10,334 nucleotides of DNA from Promethearchaeia archaeon (GCA_029856375.1 JAHQWX010000036.1:1-10334); one strand, 5' to 3'; counted from the stretch's first letter, positions 1 to 6,934 are shown. Translations and numbers: made by a program. The notes: a model not told the origin generated them from the sequence alone.

Positions 1-2
1 CT

Positions 3-707
3 CTTAGTATCTCAAAAATGGCAACCGATTGCGGTTACTGGCCACTTTATACGATTAGGATTAAGGATGGTATTCCCAAGTTTTCGATTTACCGAGGATT
101 GGATGTCGATAGAGAGATATTCATTGAATACCTAAAGTCCATGGGCAAATTCAGGCATTTATTTAGACCCACGACTAGACGGAAAGAAATAGACGAGATC
201 ATTTATTACACCGAATTACGAAACGAAAGACTAAGAAACCTGATGGAATCTATGGGAGCAGAAGTGAAAAACGATTTATACAAATTGAATAGAAAAAAGT
301 TGGAACCACAAAGGCACTTACAGCCGGGACACGGTTTATGTCCAGGATGCGGAGCTGGTATGGTCCTAAACCAATTAGCAACAGCTGCAACTGCTGTTGC
401 TGGAGATAATATTATCTATGTCAACAATACCAGTTGTTCGGAAGTATCAACCTCGAAGGACAATGTGAGCTCTTGGAACGTTCCATGGGTGCACCACTTA
501 TTCGAGTCTGGGGCGACTGTCGCAGACGCGATTTCTGTGGCATATAAAATCCGAAAAACAAAAAATTTATTCGATGGAGAAATTCCTTGGGTTATTCATA
601 TCGGAGGAGATGGCTCTTATTACGATATTGGATTCCAATTTTTCAAAGCTGCGCTTGTACGATCAGGCAGTACGGTCGAAATGAACGAGTACTTAAATCA
701 AAAGTAA
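3..707 (+). CDS. porB: Partial, rearranged pyruvate:ferredoxin oxidoreductase beta subunit (PorB) reading frame
   Basis: The frame is open from the left edge, so the ATG at 18 is probably internal; residues below count from it. Residues 1-80 resemble the C-terminal tail of archaeal PorB (CGYWPLY, then EYLKSMGKFRHLF). Residues 100-208 resemble the N-terminal half of PorB: PGHGLCPGCGAG with Cys108 and Cys111, TSCSEVST with Cys140, the segment WNVPWVHHLFESGA, and GGDGSYYDIGFQ of the thiamine diphosphate site. The order is therefore tail then head. The protein stops 21 residues after DIGFQ, so the Asn-bearing second part of the Mg-diphosphate motif (usually near DNEAYMNTG) and the fourth cluster cysteine are absent. 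I found no continuation in the other two frames. PorB normally pairs with PorA/C/D to oxidise pyruvate with ferredoxin. The second module should be inactive alone; this may be a remnant of a tandem duplication, a pseudogene or an assembly join. Confidence 0.7.
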   Translation, partial: LSISKMATDCGYWPLYTIRIKDGIPKFSIYRGLDVDREIFIEYLKSMGKFRHLFRPTTRRKEIDEIIYYTELRNERLRNLMESMGAEVKNDLYKLNRKKLEPQRHLQPGHGLCPGCGAGMVLNQLATAATAVAGDNIIYVNNTSCSEVSTSKDNVSSWNVPWVHHLFESGATVADAISVAYKIRKTKNLFDGEIPWVIHIGGDGSYYDIGFQFFKAALVRSGSTVEMNEYLNQK

Positions 708-711
708 TCAA

Positions 712-737
712 TTTATTTTTTAAACTAATATTTTTTT
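712..737 (+). terminator. T-rich terminator candidate after the PorB-like frame
   Basis: Two T tracts (six T at 716-721 and seven T at 731-737) begin a few bases after the stop codon at 705-707. Archaeal intrinsic termination depends mainly on such T tracts without a strong hairpin, and none is seen here. The region is AT-rich throughout, so this is suggestive only. Confidence 0.35.
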
Positions 738-776
738 ATAAAGAGTTAAAATTAAATAGACGTTTAATAATCTAAA

Positions 777-796
777 CTTATCTATCACTTGATAAG
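777..796. repeat. Inverted repeat CTTATC-N8-GATAAG upstream of the methyltransferase
   Basis: A perfect 6-base inverted repeat with an 8-base spacer lies 37-56 bases before the ATG at 833. It could be an operator or a weak hairpin. A candidate TATA-like element, AAATTTATC, follows at about 805-813, roughly 25 bases before the ATG, which would imply a leaderless or very short leader. Role is inferred only. Confidence 0.3.
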
Positions 797-832
797 ACCA
801 AAAAAAATTTATCAACTCTAAGATAGCTAAGA

Positions 833-1783
833 ATGGAAGTAGCAAAAATATTTGATAAACACGCGCCTAATTACGATAATATAGACGATTTCTGGTATTC
901 TTGGTTATTCTCTCGACTCCATCTAATTATCGCAAAAGAAGTAATTAATAAGTATCACCCAGAAACTGTTCTCGATATTGGTTGCGGTACTGGTTTTCAA
1001 TCGTTTTTGCACGCGATTGGTGGAGGTATTGTAGAAGGTATCGATATTTCAGAAAAAAATATAGAGAAAGCACAAAATAAATCGGAATTTTTTACATATA
1101 AAAGAAATATTTCTCTTTTTCCAAGTAAGTTCAAGTTTGTTGATCGGCATAATCTCATGATTAGTAATTATATTAATTCTAATTCATCCGAATCAATATA
1201 TAAATCCCCGACCTTTCGAGTAGCCGATGCCAGAAACCTTCCTTTTGAAGATAATGAATTTGACCATATTAATTGCTGTGGGAGCACGCTTAGCTTTATT
1301 GAGGACCATCAACACGCTTTATTGGAAATGAGACGAGTATTAAAACCTAATGGAACAATATTTATGGAGGTTGAATCGAGATGGAATTGGGATTTATTGT
1401 GGGCTCTTCTAGATGCAATTTTGCAAGGAAAACTTGGATATCACACATCTTTTAAAAAAGCGCTTAAGCATATTTTTAAAAATCCTTTAAGATATATGCA
1501 TTATAAATTTTTGTTGGAGGAACACGATAGAAACCATTTCCTAAAATTGAAATCATTTACTACCAAGACTTTTCTAAAAGAACTTTCGAATCTTAACTTT
1601 AAAATACTGAAAAAATGGTCAATCCACTCAGTTACTAATATAATTCCAAGTACAATTCTTGATCGGCCTAAATCATCAAAAATAATAGAGTTTTTATTTA
1701 AAATCTTTAGTAAAATTGAAGAAATAATACCCTTAAAATTTCCAGGTTGTAGTTTAGTTATATTAGCTCGAAAAATAAAGTAG
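833..1783 (+). CDS. Class I SAM-dependent methyltransferase, substrate unknown
   Basis: The protein has 316 residues with a Rossmann-fold methyltransferase core. Motif I is VLDIGCGTG at residues 46-54, the acidic residue ending strand 2 is in EGIDIS (68-73), motif II is around FRVADARNLPFEDNEFD (128-144), and RRVLKPNGTIFMEVE (167-181) matches the post-motif region typical of the UbiE/Methyltransf_11 group. About 45 residues (83-127) are inserted between strand 2 and motif II. The roughly 135 residues after the core are basic and aromatic and probably form a substrate-binding lid; I do not recognise them. No SD sequence precedes the ATG. It stands alone between the PorB-like frame and a convergent gene 19 bases away. 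Small-molecule or lipid/quinone-like substrates are typical for this group, but the substrate cannot be read from sequence. The fold is certain; the function is not. Confidence 0.88.
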   Translation: MEVAKIFDKHAPNYDNIDDFWYSWLFSRLHLIIAKEVINKYHPETVLDIGCGTGFQSFLHAIGGGIVEGIDISEKNIEKAQNKSEFFTYKRNISLFPSKFKFVDRHNLMISNYINSNSSESIYKSPTFRVADARNLPFEDNEFDHINCCGSTLSFIEDHQHALLEMRRVLKPNGTIFMEVESRWNWDLLWALLDAILQGKLGYHTSFKKALKHIFKNPLRYMHYKFLLEEHDRNHFLKLKSFTTKTFLKELSNLNFKILKKWSIHSVTNIIPSTILDRPKSSKIIEFLFKIFSKIEEIIPLKFPGCSLVILARKIK

Positions 1784-1802
1784 ATTAAATCATCCTACTC
1801 TT

Positions 1803-2903
1803 TTATTTCCTCTTTTCAATTCTTTGTAAGTACGCTGTAATTAATAATGGAAACGCTATTGTGGCATCACACCATATGCTCACATGTTTAGAATGAGGTG
1901 CGTATTTCCCCCACGATTTGCTTTCAGAAATTGTACACCCACTTAAACCACCATCGTATTCAACAGCAGTATGTATTCTAATAGAATAATCGTATCCCTT
2001 GAAATGACGTTTAATTCTACCTAATCCACCACATTTTTCACATGTTTCATTATTTTCTTTACATAACGGGCATTGTTCAAATAGCGTAATTCCTTTTTTA
2101 GTTTCATCTTCAGTAGCAATTCTTTCTTTTAATTGATCTAAAAATGGAAATACTTGCTGAGCGTAGTTACGAGGAGCTCCGCCACCAATAATTATTGTTG
2201 CATATCTTTCATATTTTTTGTTTGCAACAATTTTTCCGAACTCAATTATATCACCTAAATCGTACAATGGGATTTTAATTTTTTCTTTAAGCTGGAAGAT
2301 AATAAAATCTAAGGCAATCTCAGAATCTGGATTAGCTGGTACGAAAATAGGTATATTATTCTTTGCAGCTAACGATATAATGCATCTCTCTTCGATGTTT
2401 TCCCCCAATACTTTATAAAACTGAGATGGTGTTAATTTCTTTGGAAAATTTTTTTTACATTTTAACAGAATTTCTTGTAATTTTTTTTCTGTAGAAACAT
2501 AATTTTCTTCTGGTAAAAAAATATCATAAATTCGATTAATTCTATGGTCATACAAGTCGTCATCATCAATATACTGAGAGCCCAAATAATGTCCTTGATC
2601 TGAGAAAGCATTTAATAGATCGTGAGTTAAATTTGCGCCAGTAGACACAATTACATCAATTAGTTGCTTTTCAATTAATAGTCTTACAATTTCATCAAAA
2701 CCCGCTGCAGTCATTGCACCACTTAGTGTTAAAACTTTCAAACATTCCTTATCGGACTCTATTTCTTCCAATAGGTCTAATGCTAAACCCAAATTACGCC
2801 CTTGAAATCCACAAAATTTTAACGCGTTAAGGGCATCTTCTACAGAATGAATTTCTTCGGCTTTATAGGGGGATACTTTCTTTTTTAAATATTCCATATT
2901 CAT
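1803..2903 (-). CDS. Deoxyhypusine synthase-like enzyme with CxxC/CxxC insertion
   Basis: The 366-residue protein is of the deoxyhypusine synthase fold, whose members transfer an aminobutyl group from spermidine using NAD. Family signatures are LSGAMTAAGFDEIV (60-73), STGANLTHDL (87-96), INRIYDIFLPEENY (122-135), IIIGGGAPRNY (237-247), HTAVEYDGGLSG (311-322) and SWGK (330-333). Lys333 aligns with the catalytic lysine (Lys329 in human DHS), and Glu327 with Glu323. The spermidine-site His288 and Asp316 of human DHS align with Asn/Tyr (246/247) and Leu320, and the NAD-site Glu is not conserved. This places it with the DHS-like branch rather than clearly with true eIF5A-modifying DHS. An extra segment at about 255-300 carries CPLC and CEKC (Cys278, 281, 288, 291), a likely zinc knuckle. 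It is divergent from arginine decarboxylase, which suggests polyamine synthesis such as aminobutyl transfer to a free amine. A second ATG lies two codons downstream. Confidence 0.88.
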   Translation of the reverse strand: MNMEYLKKKVSPYKAEEIHSVEDALNALKFCGFQGRNLGLALDLLEEIESDKECLKVLTLSGAMTAAGFDEIVRLLIEKQLIDVIVSTGANLTHDLLNAFSDQGHYLGSQYIDDDDLYDHRINRIYDIFLPEENYVSTEKKLQEILLKCKKNFPKKLTPSQFYKVLGENIEERCIISLAAKNNIPIFVPANPDSEIALDFIIFQLKEKIKIPLYDLGDIIEFGKIVANKKYERYATIIIGGGAPRNYAQQVFPFLDQLKERIATEDETKKGITLFEQCPLCKENNETCEKCGGLGRIKRHFKGYDYSIRIHTAVEYDGGLSGCTISESKSWGKYAPHSKHVSIWCDATIAFPLLITAYLQRIEKRK

Positions 2904-2965
2904 CTTTCTTATTGCTCCATTATTTTGAAACGAATACTACAATAACTGAAATAATAAAAGAAAAC

Positions 2966-2994
2966 TTTTATAAAAAGATTTTATTATTTATATT
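2966..2994. promoter_or_regulatory. Divergent promoter region between DHS-like and arginine decarboxylase genes
   Basis: The 139-base gap between the divergent starts at 2903 and 3043 is very AT-rich. TTTTATAAAA at 2966-2975 is a perfect palindrome and could act as a TATA box for the minus-strand gene. TTTATATT at 2987-2994 sits about 50 bases before the ATG at 3043, which would give a leader of roughly 25 nucleotides carrying a short GAGAG just before the ATG. Assignment is by spacing and composition only. Confidence 0.35.
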
Positions 2995-3042
2995 TAATTT
3001 TTTAAAAAAATATTATTAATCTTTTGATTATTTAATAGAGAG

Positions 3043-3585
3043 ATGATTCCGAAAAAGGTATTCTTTACTAAAGGAGTAGGACATCACGCTGCTAAATTGC
3101 AATCATTCGAGTTAGCATTACGAGACGCACAAATTGAAAAATATAATTTAGTGAAAGTTTCTTCTATTCTTCCTCCTAATTGTGAAGAAATTTCTTTGGA
3201 AGAAGGATTATCACTGTTGAGTTCCGGCCAAATAGTTTATTTGGTTTTAAGTAGAGCTAGTTCAAACGAGTTAAACCGATTATTATCTGCTTCAATAGGA
3301 GTTGCTAAACCCGCGAACGGTAGTTCTTACGGATATTTAAGTGAATATCATGCTTTCGGTAAAAAACCAGAGAAAGTTGCAGATGAGGCAGAAGATTTAG
3401 CTGCAACAATGTTGGCAACTACTCTAGGAATTGAATTTGACCCCGATAAGGCTTATGACGAAAGAAAAGAGGTATATTATATGAGTGGTAGAATCGTTGA
3501 AACAAAAAGTTACATTGCTTCTACGATCGTGAAAGAAGAAGACGAATGGGCTACCGTACTAGCGGCAGCTGTATTTATACTATAA
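3043..3585 (+). CDS. pdaD: Pyruvoyl-dependent arginine decarboxylase
   Basis: This 180-residue protein matches the archaeal pyruvoyl-dependent arginine decarboxylase family, which converts arginine to agmatine, the first step of archaeal spermidine synthesis. The self-cleavage site is in KVSSILPP (38-45): cutting between Ser40 and Ser41 would turn Ser41 into the pyruvoyl cofactor and leave beta and alpha chains. GYLSEYHAFGKK (97-108) holds Glu101, equivalent to the catalytic glutamate near position 109 of the Methanocaldococcus enzyme. The N-terminal KVFFTKGVGHH and SFELALRDA segments are also typical. Length is normal for the family (about 160-195). The enzyme is expected to be cytosolic and trimeric. 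It shares its upstream region with the divergent DHS-like gene and is followed after 27 bases by a permease, probably in the same transcript. Confidence 0.93.
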   Translation: MIPKKVFFTKGVGHHAAKLQSFELALRDAQIEKYNLVKVSSILPPNCEEISLEEGLSLLSSGQIVYLVLSRASSNELNRLLSASIGVAKPANGSSYGYLSEYHAFGKKPEKVADEAEDLAATMLATTLGIEFDPDKAYDERKEVYYMSGRIVETKSYIASTIVKEEDEWATVLAAAVFIL

Positions 3586-3612
3586 ATTTGGAAAACTAAA
3601 ATTGAGTCGATC

Positions 3613-4911
3613 ATGGAAATTGTCCCGATTATTATTATTTTTGTTATTTTCGGTATAATTCTTTTTAGCTACAGCAGAGAAAAAGCTGATTTTGTAAGTA
3701 TTTCCTTACTTGGAACGATCATAGCTGTTTTAATTGTTAATTTGAGCGTTCCGACAACCTTTGAAGAATTTCTTACATATGTAGAGTTTAAAGCCATATT
3801 ACTCCTTTTGGGCATGCAAATAATAACCCATATTGCAAGAGAGGCTCATGTTTTAGAATATTTTGCAATTTCATTACTGAGGCTGTCAAAAGGGAATCAA
3901 CGAGCGCTTTTTTATGTGATATGCATATCAACTACCTTATTAGCTGCAATAATTGCGGATGTTGTAGTGGCACTGATTTTAGCACCAATCGTTATAAGAA
4001 TTTGTAGGTACTTAAAGTTAAAAGCTGGCACATATCTTCTTGGTATGACAATAGTTATTAATATTGGAAGCATCATTACGCCATTTTCTTCTGGCGAAAA
4101 TATAATTATTTCGGAATATTTCCAGCTGAATACAACCTATTTCATAACGTACTATTGGCTATTTTCCTTCCTTTTATTGTTTTTGACGATTTTTCTCATA
4201 GATTTTTTTCTCTTGAGAAAAGAACCTATAGAAGAAGCTGAGCAGCGAGCATTTATCATGGAAATATTGAATCCATCTATGGTTATTACTGATAGAAAGC
4301 AGTTTTTATTAACATCAATTATTTTTATCGGTACGATCGTTTCATTTGTTTTTATTTCTGAAATGTATATTGTGGCGTTAATTTCTGCAACAATTTTAGT
4401 ACTTATAACAAATAAACAAGGTGAGCGCCCCATAAGAGAAATTTTTAAGGAAATCAATTGGGAAGTGATATTTTTCTTTATGTCTTTGATGATATTTATC
4501 GGGTGTATGCAAATAATTGGAGTTTTTGAGATATTTCAACTTCAAGAATTACAGCAATATAATGTTTTTATTGTGAGTCTAATAATTTTAATTCTAGTTA
4601 GCGTAATTTCAGGCATTTTAGCAAATACTCCAACGATGTTAGTTTTTTTGCCAATCGTTGATAGTTTGATTAATGTATACAATTTTTCTAGCGTTCCATT
4701 AATTTTTGCGTTGTTAGTTGCCGTAAATTTGGGAGGAAACATTTTACCTCAGGGAGCAATGTGTGATGTTGTAACTTTGAAGACAGCTCAACAAAATCAA
4801 GTAATAAATTTTAGCTTTAGAAGATTATTGATAGTAGGGGCGATTTTTGCTGGAATTCATATTTTATGTTCCGCACTCTTTTTATTCGTCTTAAGCATTT
4901 TCTTTGGTTGA
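3613..4911 (+). CDS. ArsB/NhaD-like ion-transporter-superfamily permease
   Basis: The 432-residue protein is an integral membrane protein with about 11-12 hydrophobic segments and two related halves. In the first half, IIADVVVALILAPIVIR (113-129) and NIGSIITPFSSGENIIIS (150-167) occupy the places of the half-helix and hairpin motifs of ArsB/NhaD/P-protein transporters. In the second half, INWEVIFFFMSLMIFIG (281-297), ILANTPTMLVFLPIV (335-349) and NLGGNILPQGA (372-382) are the counterparts. The usual TLIGDPPN-type loop is replaced by ITPFSSGEN, so the substrate may differ from arsenite or Na+/H+. Residues 202-228 form a charged central loop. The gene starts 27 bases after arginine decarboxylase, which hints at transport of arginine, agmatine or a related ion, but nothing in the protein fixes the substrate. 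Confidence 0.85.
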   Translation: MEIVPIIIIFVIFGIILFSYSREKADFVSISLLGTIIAVLIVNLSVPTTFEEFLTYVEFKAILLLLGMQIITHIAREAHVLEYFAISLLRLSKGNQRALFYVICISTTLLAAIIADVVVALILAPIVIRICRYLKLKAGTYLLGMTIVINIGSIITPFSSGENIIISEYFQLNTTYFITYYWLFSFLLLFLTIFLIDFFLLRKEPIEEAEQRAFIMEILNPSMVITDRKQFLLTSIIFIGTIVSFVFISEMYIVALISATILVLITNKQGERPIREIFKEINWEVIFFFMSLMIFIGCMQIIGVFEIFQLQELQQYNVFIVSLIILILVSVISGILANTPTMLVFLPIVDSLINVYNFSSVPLIFALLVAVNLGGNILPQGAMCDVVTLKTAQQNQVINFSFRRLLIVGAIFAGIHILCSALFLFVLSIFFG

Positions 4912-5003
4912 TTTCTTCTGAATGTATTTAGTAGGATCCTCATATTCAGAAAAACAAATAAGCTATAATTACAAGTAGTCAATGATAGTAGTCATTAATG
5001 TAA

Positions 5004-5019
5004 ACATTTAAATAAATGT
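5004..5019. promoter_or_regulatory. Palindrome ACATTTA-AA-TAAATGT overlapping a TATA-like box
   Basis: A perfect 7-base inverted repeat with a 2-base spacer contains TTTAAATA (5007-5014), a good archaeal TATA candidate. Initiation about 25 bases downstream would give a leader of roughly 40 nucleotides before the ATG at 5078. A repressor bound here would block TBP, so it may be an operator. A shorter inverted repeat (AATGA-N6-TCATT, 4981-4996) lies just upstream. Confidence 0.4.
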
Positions 5020-5064
5020 AAATCTAAATAGGTAGTAATTAAACTAAGTTGCAAAATCGTTAGA

Positions 5065-5070
5065 GAGGTG
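5065..5070 (+). promoter_or_regulatory. Strong Shine-Dalgarno GAGGTG before the SCP-2 gene
   Basis: GAGGTG matches the archaeal anti-SD and ends seven bases before the ATG at 5078. It fixes that start, and is the strongest ribosome binding site in the window; most neighbouring genes lack one. Confidence 0.7.
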
Positions 5071-5077
5071 GAAAAAA

Positions 5078-5512
5078 ATGGTCGACGAAAAATTATTGAA
5101 AAAATTAAAAGAAAAATTTGATGCAGGTCCAGAGGCTGTAGATATTGCCGATCTTCCATTGCTTATTAAATTTAGCAAGCAATTAATTAAGGAGAACGAG
5201 GAATTAGCAGAAGAATATGGAGACTTGGAAATAAATGTATCGTTAGTAATAAAAGATTTCGATAAGAGATTTTGGATAAAGATCAAAGATGCCGACTTTG
5301 ATTTTGGAGAAGGGGAAATTGAAAATCCCTCGTTTACCCTAACATCGAGCATGTTAATGATGGCAAAACTGCTATTCGGCGAAACAGACGCAACTTCAGC
5401 GTATATGGCGGGAGATCTTACAGTAGAAGGAAATCTTGCCGACGCAATGGCGTTTAACGAGATCATTGAAATGGGTATGGAAATATTTGAAGAATTAACG
5501 GAAGCAGAATAA
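5078..5512 (+). CDS. SCP-2 sterol-transfer-domain protein
   Basis: This 144-residue, acidic, soluble protein looks like a stand-alone SCP-2 domain, a fold with a hydrophobic tunnel that binds lipids or other apolar ligands. The family pattern is visible in ENPSFTLTSSMLMMAKLLFG (81-100), followed by the segment around AYMAGDLTVEGNLADAMAFNEII (108-130), which matches the common 'G.l.veGd...a..l' ending. The N-terminal helix (1-20) is basic and no signal peptide or membrane segment is present. Archaea do not make sterols, so a lipid, isoprenoid or acyl-CoA-like ligand is more likely; this is inference. The gene has its own promoter candidate and strong SD, and ends in a hairpin terminator, so it is probably monocistronic and well expressed. 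Confidence 0.85.
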   Translation: MVDEKLLKKLKEKFDAGPEAVDIADLPLLIKFSKQLIKENEELAEEYGDLEINVSLVIKDFDKRFWIKIKDADFDFGEGEIENPSFTLTSSMLMMAKLLFGETDATSAYMAGDLTVEGNLADAMAFNEIIEMGMEIFEELTEAE

Positions 5513-5523
5513 CGACTTATGTA

Positions 5524-5553
5524 GAGAATTTTTAAAATCTCATCTTTTTTTTT
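5524..5553 (+). terminator. Hairpin plus T9 terminator after the SCP-2 gene
   Basis: GAGA (5524-5527) pairs with TCTC (5538-5541), extended by TTTT/AAAA in the loop flanks, and is followed within three bases by nine T residues (5545-5553). It begins 12 bases after the stop codon and lies between two convergent genes. The T tract serves the plus-strand gene. Confidence 0.65.
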
Positions 5554-5566
5554 ATTACTGAAATCC

Positions 5567-6262
5567 TCAATTTTTCAAGATCTCTATAGAAATAGTAATA
5601 GTTTTTTTAGATCGATCAAATTGCTCGACTTTCGTTCTTACTTTTCTATTTAACAACCGAGTAAGTTGCTTCTCGAGAACTCCCGCTGTTACAAAAAAAT
5701 GCCAAATAGAGTTTTCGGATTCTTCAAGTAATTTAACATCGGTAAAGTTAAATAATGCCTTGTTTCCTTCTTCGTTTACATCAGTACTGATTTTTATACC
5801 TCGATATTGCAGGATATCAATCGAAGGATATAATCTACCTAGGTATTTAAAAAATTTATTATAATTTGATGTGTTCTTTGGTACTTTTAAGTTAGAACTA
5901 AAGAGCACATTGAAGTTTTTGGAAATTTCTCGACCCATTTCAATGAAAAAATTTTCTTTATCGGGAATTTTTCCTTTATTTAGATATTCCAGCATTCCCA
6001 AATAGTATAGCACGATTATTCGCTTCGGTACATAACTCGGTGCAGAAGCATAATATAAATTATACGCTCCTATTTTTCTACCATAAATTTTTTCTTTTGC
6101 TTCTAAAACCGAAATGTATTTACTGATGGTGACTCTCGAGGCTTTAACACCTTGAACTACATCAGAAATAGTTGAACCAGTGGGATTTTCTCGCAAGTAT
6201 TCAACTATTATGTCTTCGTAATCTAATTTCTCCGCTTTCTTAACTTTCTTGTCGATTGTCAT
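5567..6262 (-). CDS. Winged helix-turn-helix transcriptional regulator with unknown C-terminal domain
   Basis: The protein has 231 residues. Residues 16-72 form a winged HTH: YEDIIVEYLRENPTGSTI, then DVVQGVKASRVTISKYISVL with the recognition helix at about 42-54, and a wing around KIYGRKIGAYNLYYA (58-72). The last ~150 residues (80-231) are an alpha/beta domain that I do not recognise. It contains IEMGREISKNFNVLF (107-121) and a C-terminal strand TITISIEIL, vaguely like small-ligand sensor domains such as V4R, but no cysteine or metal-binding motif is seen. It follows a membrane protein gene on the same strand after 79 bases, and a 12-base palindrome lies 23-34 bases before its ATG, consistent with autoregulation. 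Regulated targets are unknown. Confidence 0.75.
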   Translation of the reverse strand: MTIDKKVKKAEKLDYEDIIVEYLRENPTGSTISDVVQGVKASRVTISKYISVLEAKEKIYGRKIGAYNLYYASAPSYVPKRIIVLYYLGMLEYLNKGKIPDKENFFIEMGREISKNFNVLFSSNLKVPKNTSNYNKFFKYLGRLYPSIDILQYRGIKISTDVNEEGNKALFNFTDVKLLEESENSIWHFFVTAGVLEKQLTRLLNRKVRTKVEQFDRSKKTITISIEILKN

Positions 6263-6284
6263 TCTTTACTTTACTCTAATGATT

Positions 6285-6296
6285 ATTAATATTAAT
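6285..6296. promoter_or_regulatory. 12-base palindrome ATTAATATTAAT upstream of the HTH gene
   Basis: This perfect palindrome lies 23-34 bases before the ATG at 6262 (minus strand), within the 79-base gap that also holds the direct repeat CTAATGATT (6276-6284 and 6333-6341). It may be an autoregulatory operator or part of the core promoter. AT-rich palindromes arise easily by chance here. Confidence 0.3.
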
Positions 6297-6341
6297 TACG
6301 AATAAGAATATAAGATTAATTACAGACTTAATCTAATGATT

Positions 6342-6881
6342 TTAATTTTCAATTTTCCGCGAATACCACAAACTAACTACAATTAATATTAATCCTGGAA
6401 TCGCAGTAAGATAAAAAGTTGGAATCGGACCAACCCAACTATGGTGTATGCTCCCAGCAACGGAGTCTTGGCTAAATGTGTCTAATCCCCAAATTATATA
6501 ACACCCAAAATCCTCCAAAACTCCAAAAAAGAGAACATTTCCCAAGACTAACCCGGACAATATCGCGATATCTTTCCATTTAATCCCCAACAAATCGAAA
6601 TCCATGAAATTGGACTGATTAATCGCGTAAAGAGCAACGAACGATATCGCAATCAATCCATGCACCAACCACCAGAGAGCCCAGATAAAATCTAAAGTCG
6701 CGTGACAATCGTATGGGCTGGGACCCCAAATAGCCGCTTCCCACACGGAGCCCCCCAAGTATATAGATCCGTGAAAAAACAATGTCACCACGAAGTAGGG
6801 ATGCACTTTTAACTTATTCAAAACGGTCGCGATTGTTACCATTATCACGAGAAAAATTATCGTATATAGAATAGAATTCAT
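6342..6881 (-). CDS. Multi-pass membrane protein of unknown function
   Basis: The 179-residue protein has about five hydrophobic segments (roughly 3-22, 28-52, 63-86, 103-131 and 152-173). It carries unusual polar residues in or beside them: His37, Glu48, His74, and EDFGCYIIWG (123-132, Glu123 and Asp124) followed by the pair His146-His147 in SIHHSWVGPIP. Such an acidic-acidic-His arrangement could bind a metal or conduct protons, but this is a guess and no named family was recognised. Its ATG, with no SD, faces the YjbQ gene across a 96-base divergent region. Downstream on the same strand lies the winged-helix regulator, so the two may be co-transcribed, possibly as sensor or transporter plus regulator. 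Base composition is richer in GC than that regulator. Confidence 0.75.
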   Translation of the reverse strand: MNSILYTIIFLVIMVTIATVLNKLKVHPYFVVTLFFHGSIYLGGSVWEAAIWGPSPYDCHATLDFIWALWWLVHGLIAISFVALYAINQSNFMDFDLLGIKWKDIAILSGLVLGNVLFFGVLEDFGCYIIWGLDTFSQDSVAGSIHHSWVGPIPTFYLTAIPGLILIVVSLWYSRKIEN

Positions 6882-6934
6882 TACGCATCATTTCATTTTT
6901 TAATTAATTTTAAATCTACTATCGTTTTTCAACA

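Noticed and set aside
18..20. ATG at 18 as the true start of the PorB-like gene
   Set aside because: The frame is open upstream to the edge and the encoded residues match the middle of a PorB tail, not a start.
4152..4742. Two minus-strand reading frames inside the permease gene
   Set aside because: Antisense shadows of the plus-strand membrane protein, with low-complexity composition.
5044..5466. 140-residue minus-strand reading frame across the SCP-2 gene
   Set aside because: It is Ser/Asn/Phe-rich without any recognisable motif and is antisense to a clear SCP-2 domain gene.
6276..6341. Direct repeat CTAATGATT flanking the gap between the HTH and membrane genes
   Set aside because: Nine AT-rich bases at 57-base spacing can occur by chance; no mobile-element genes or flanking duplication support an insertion.
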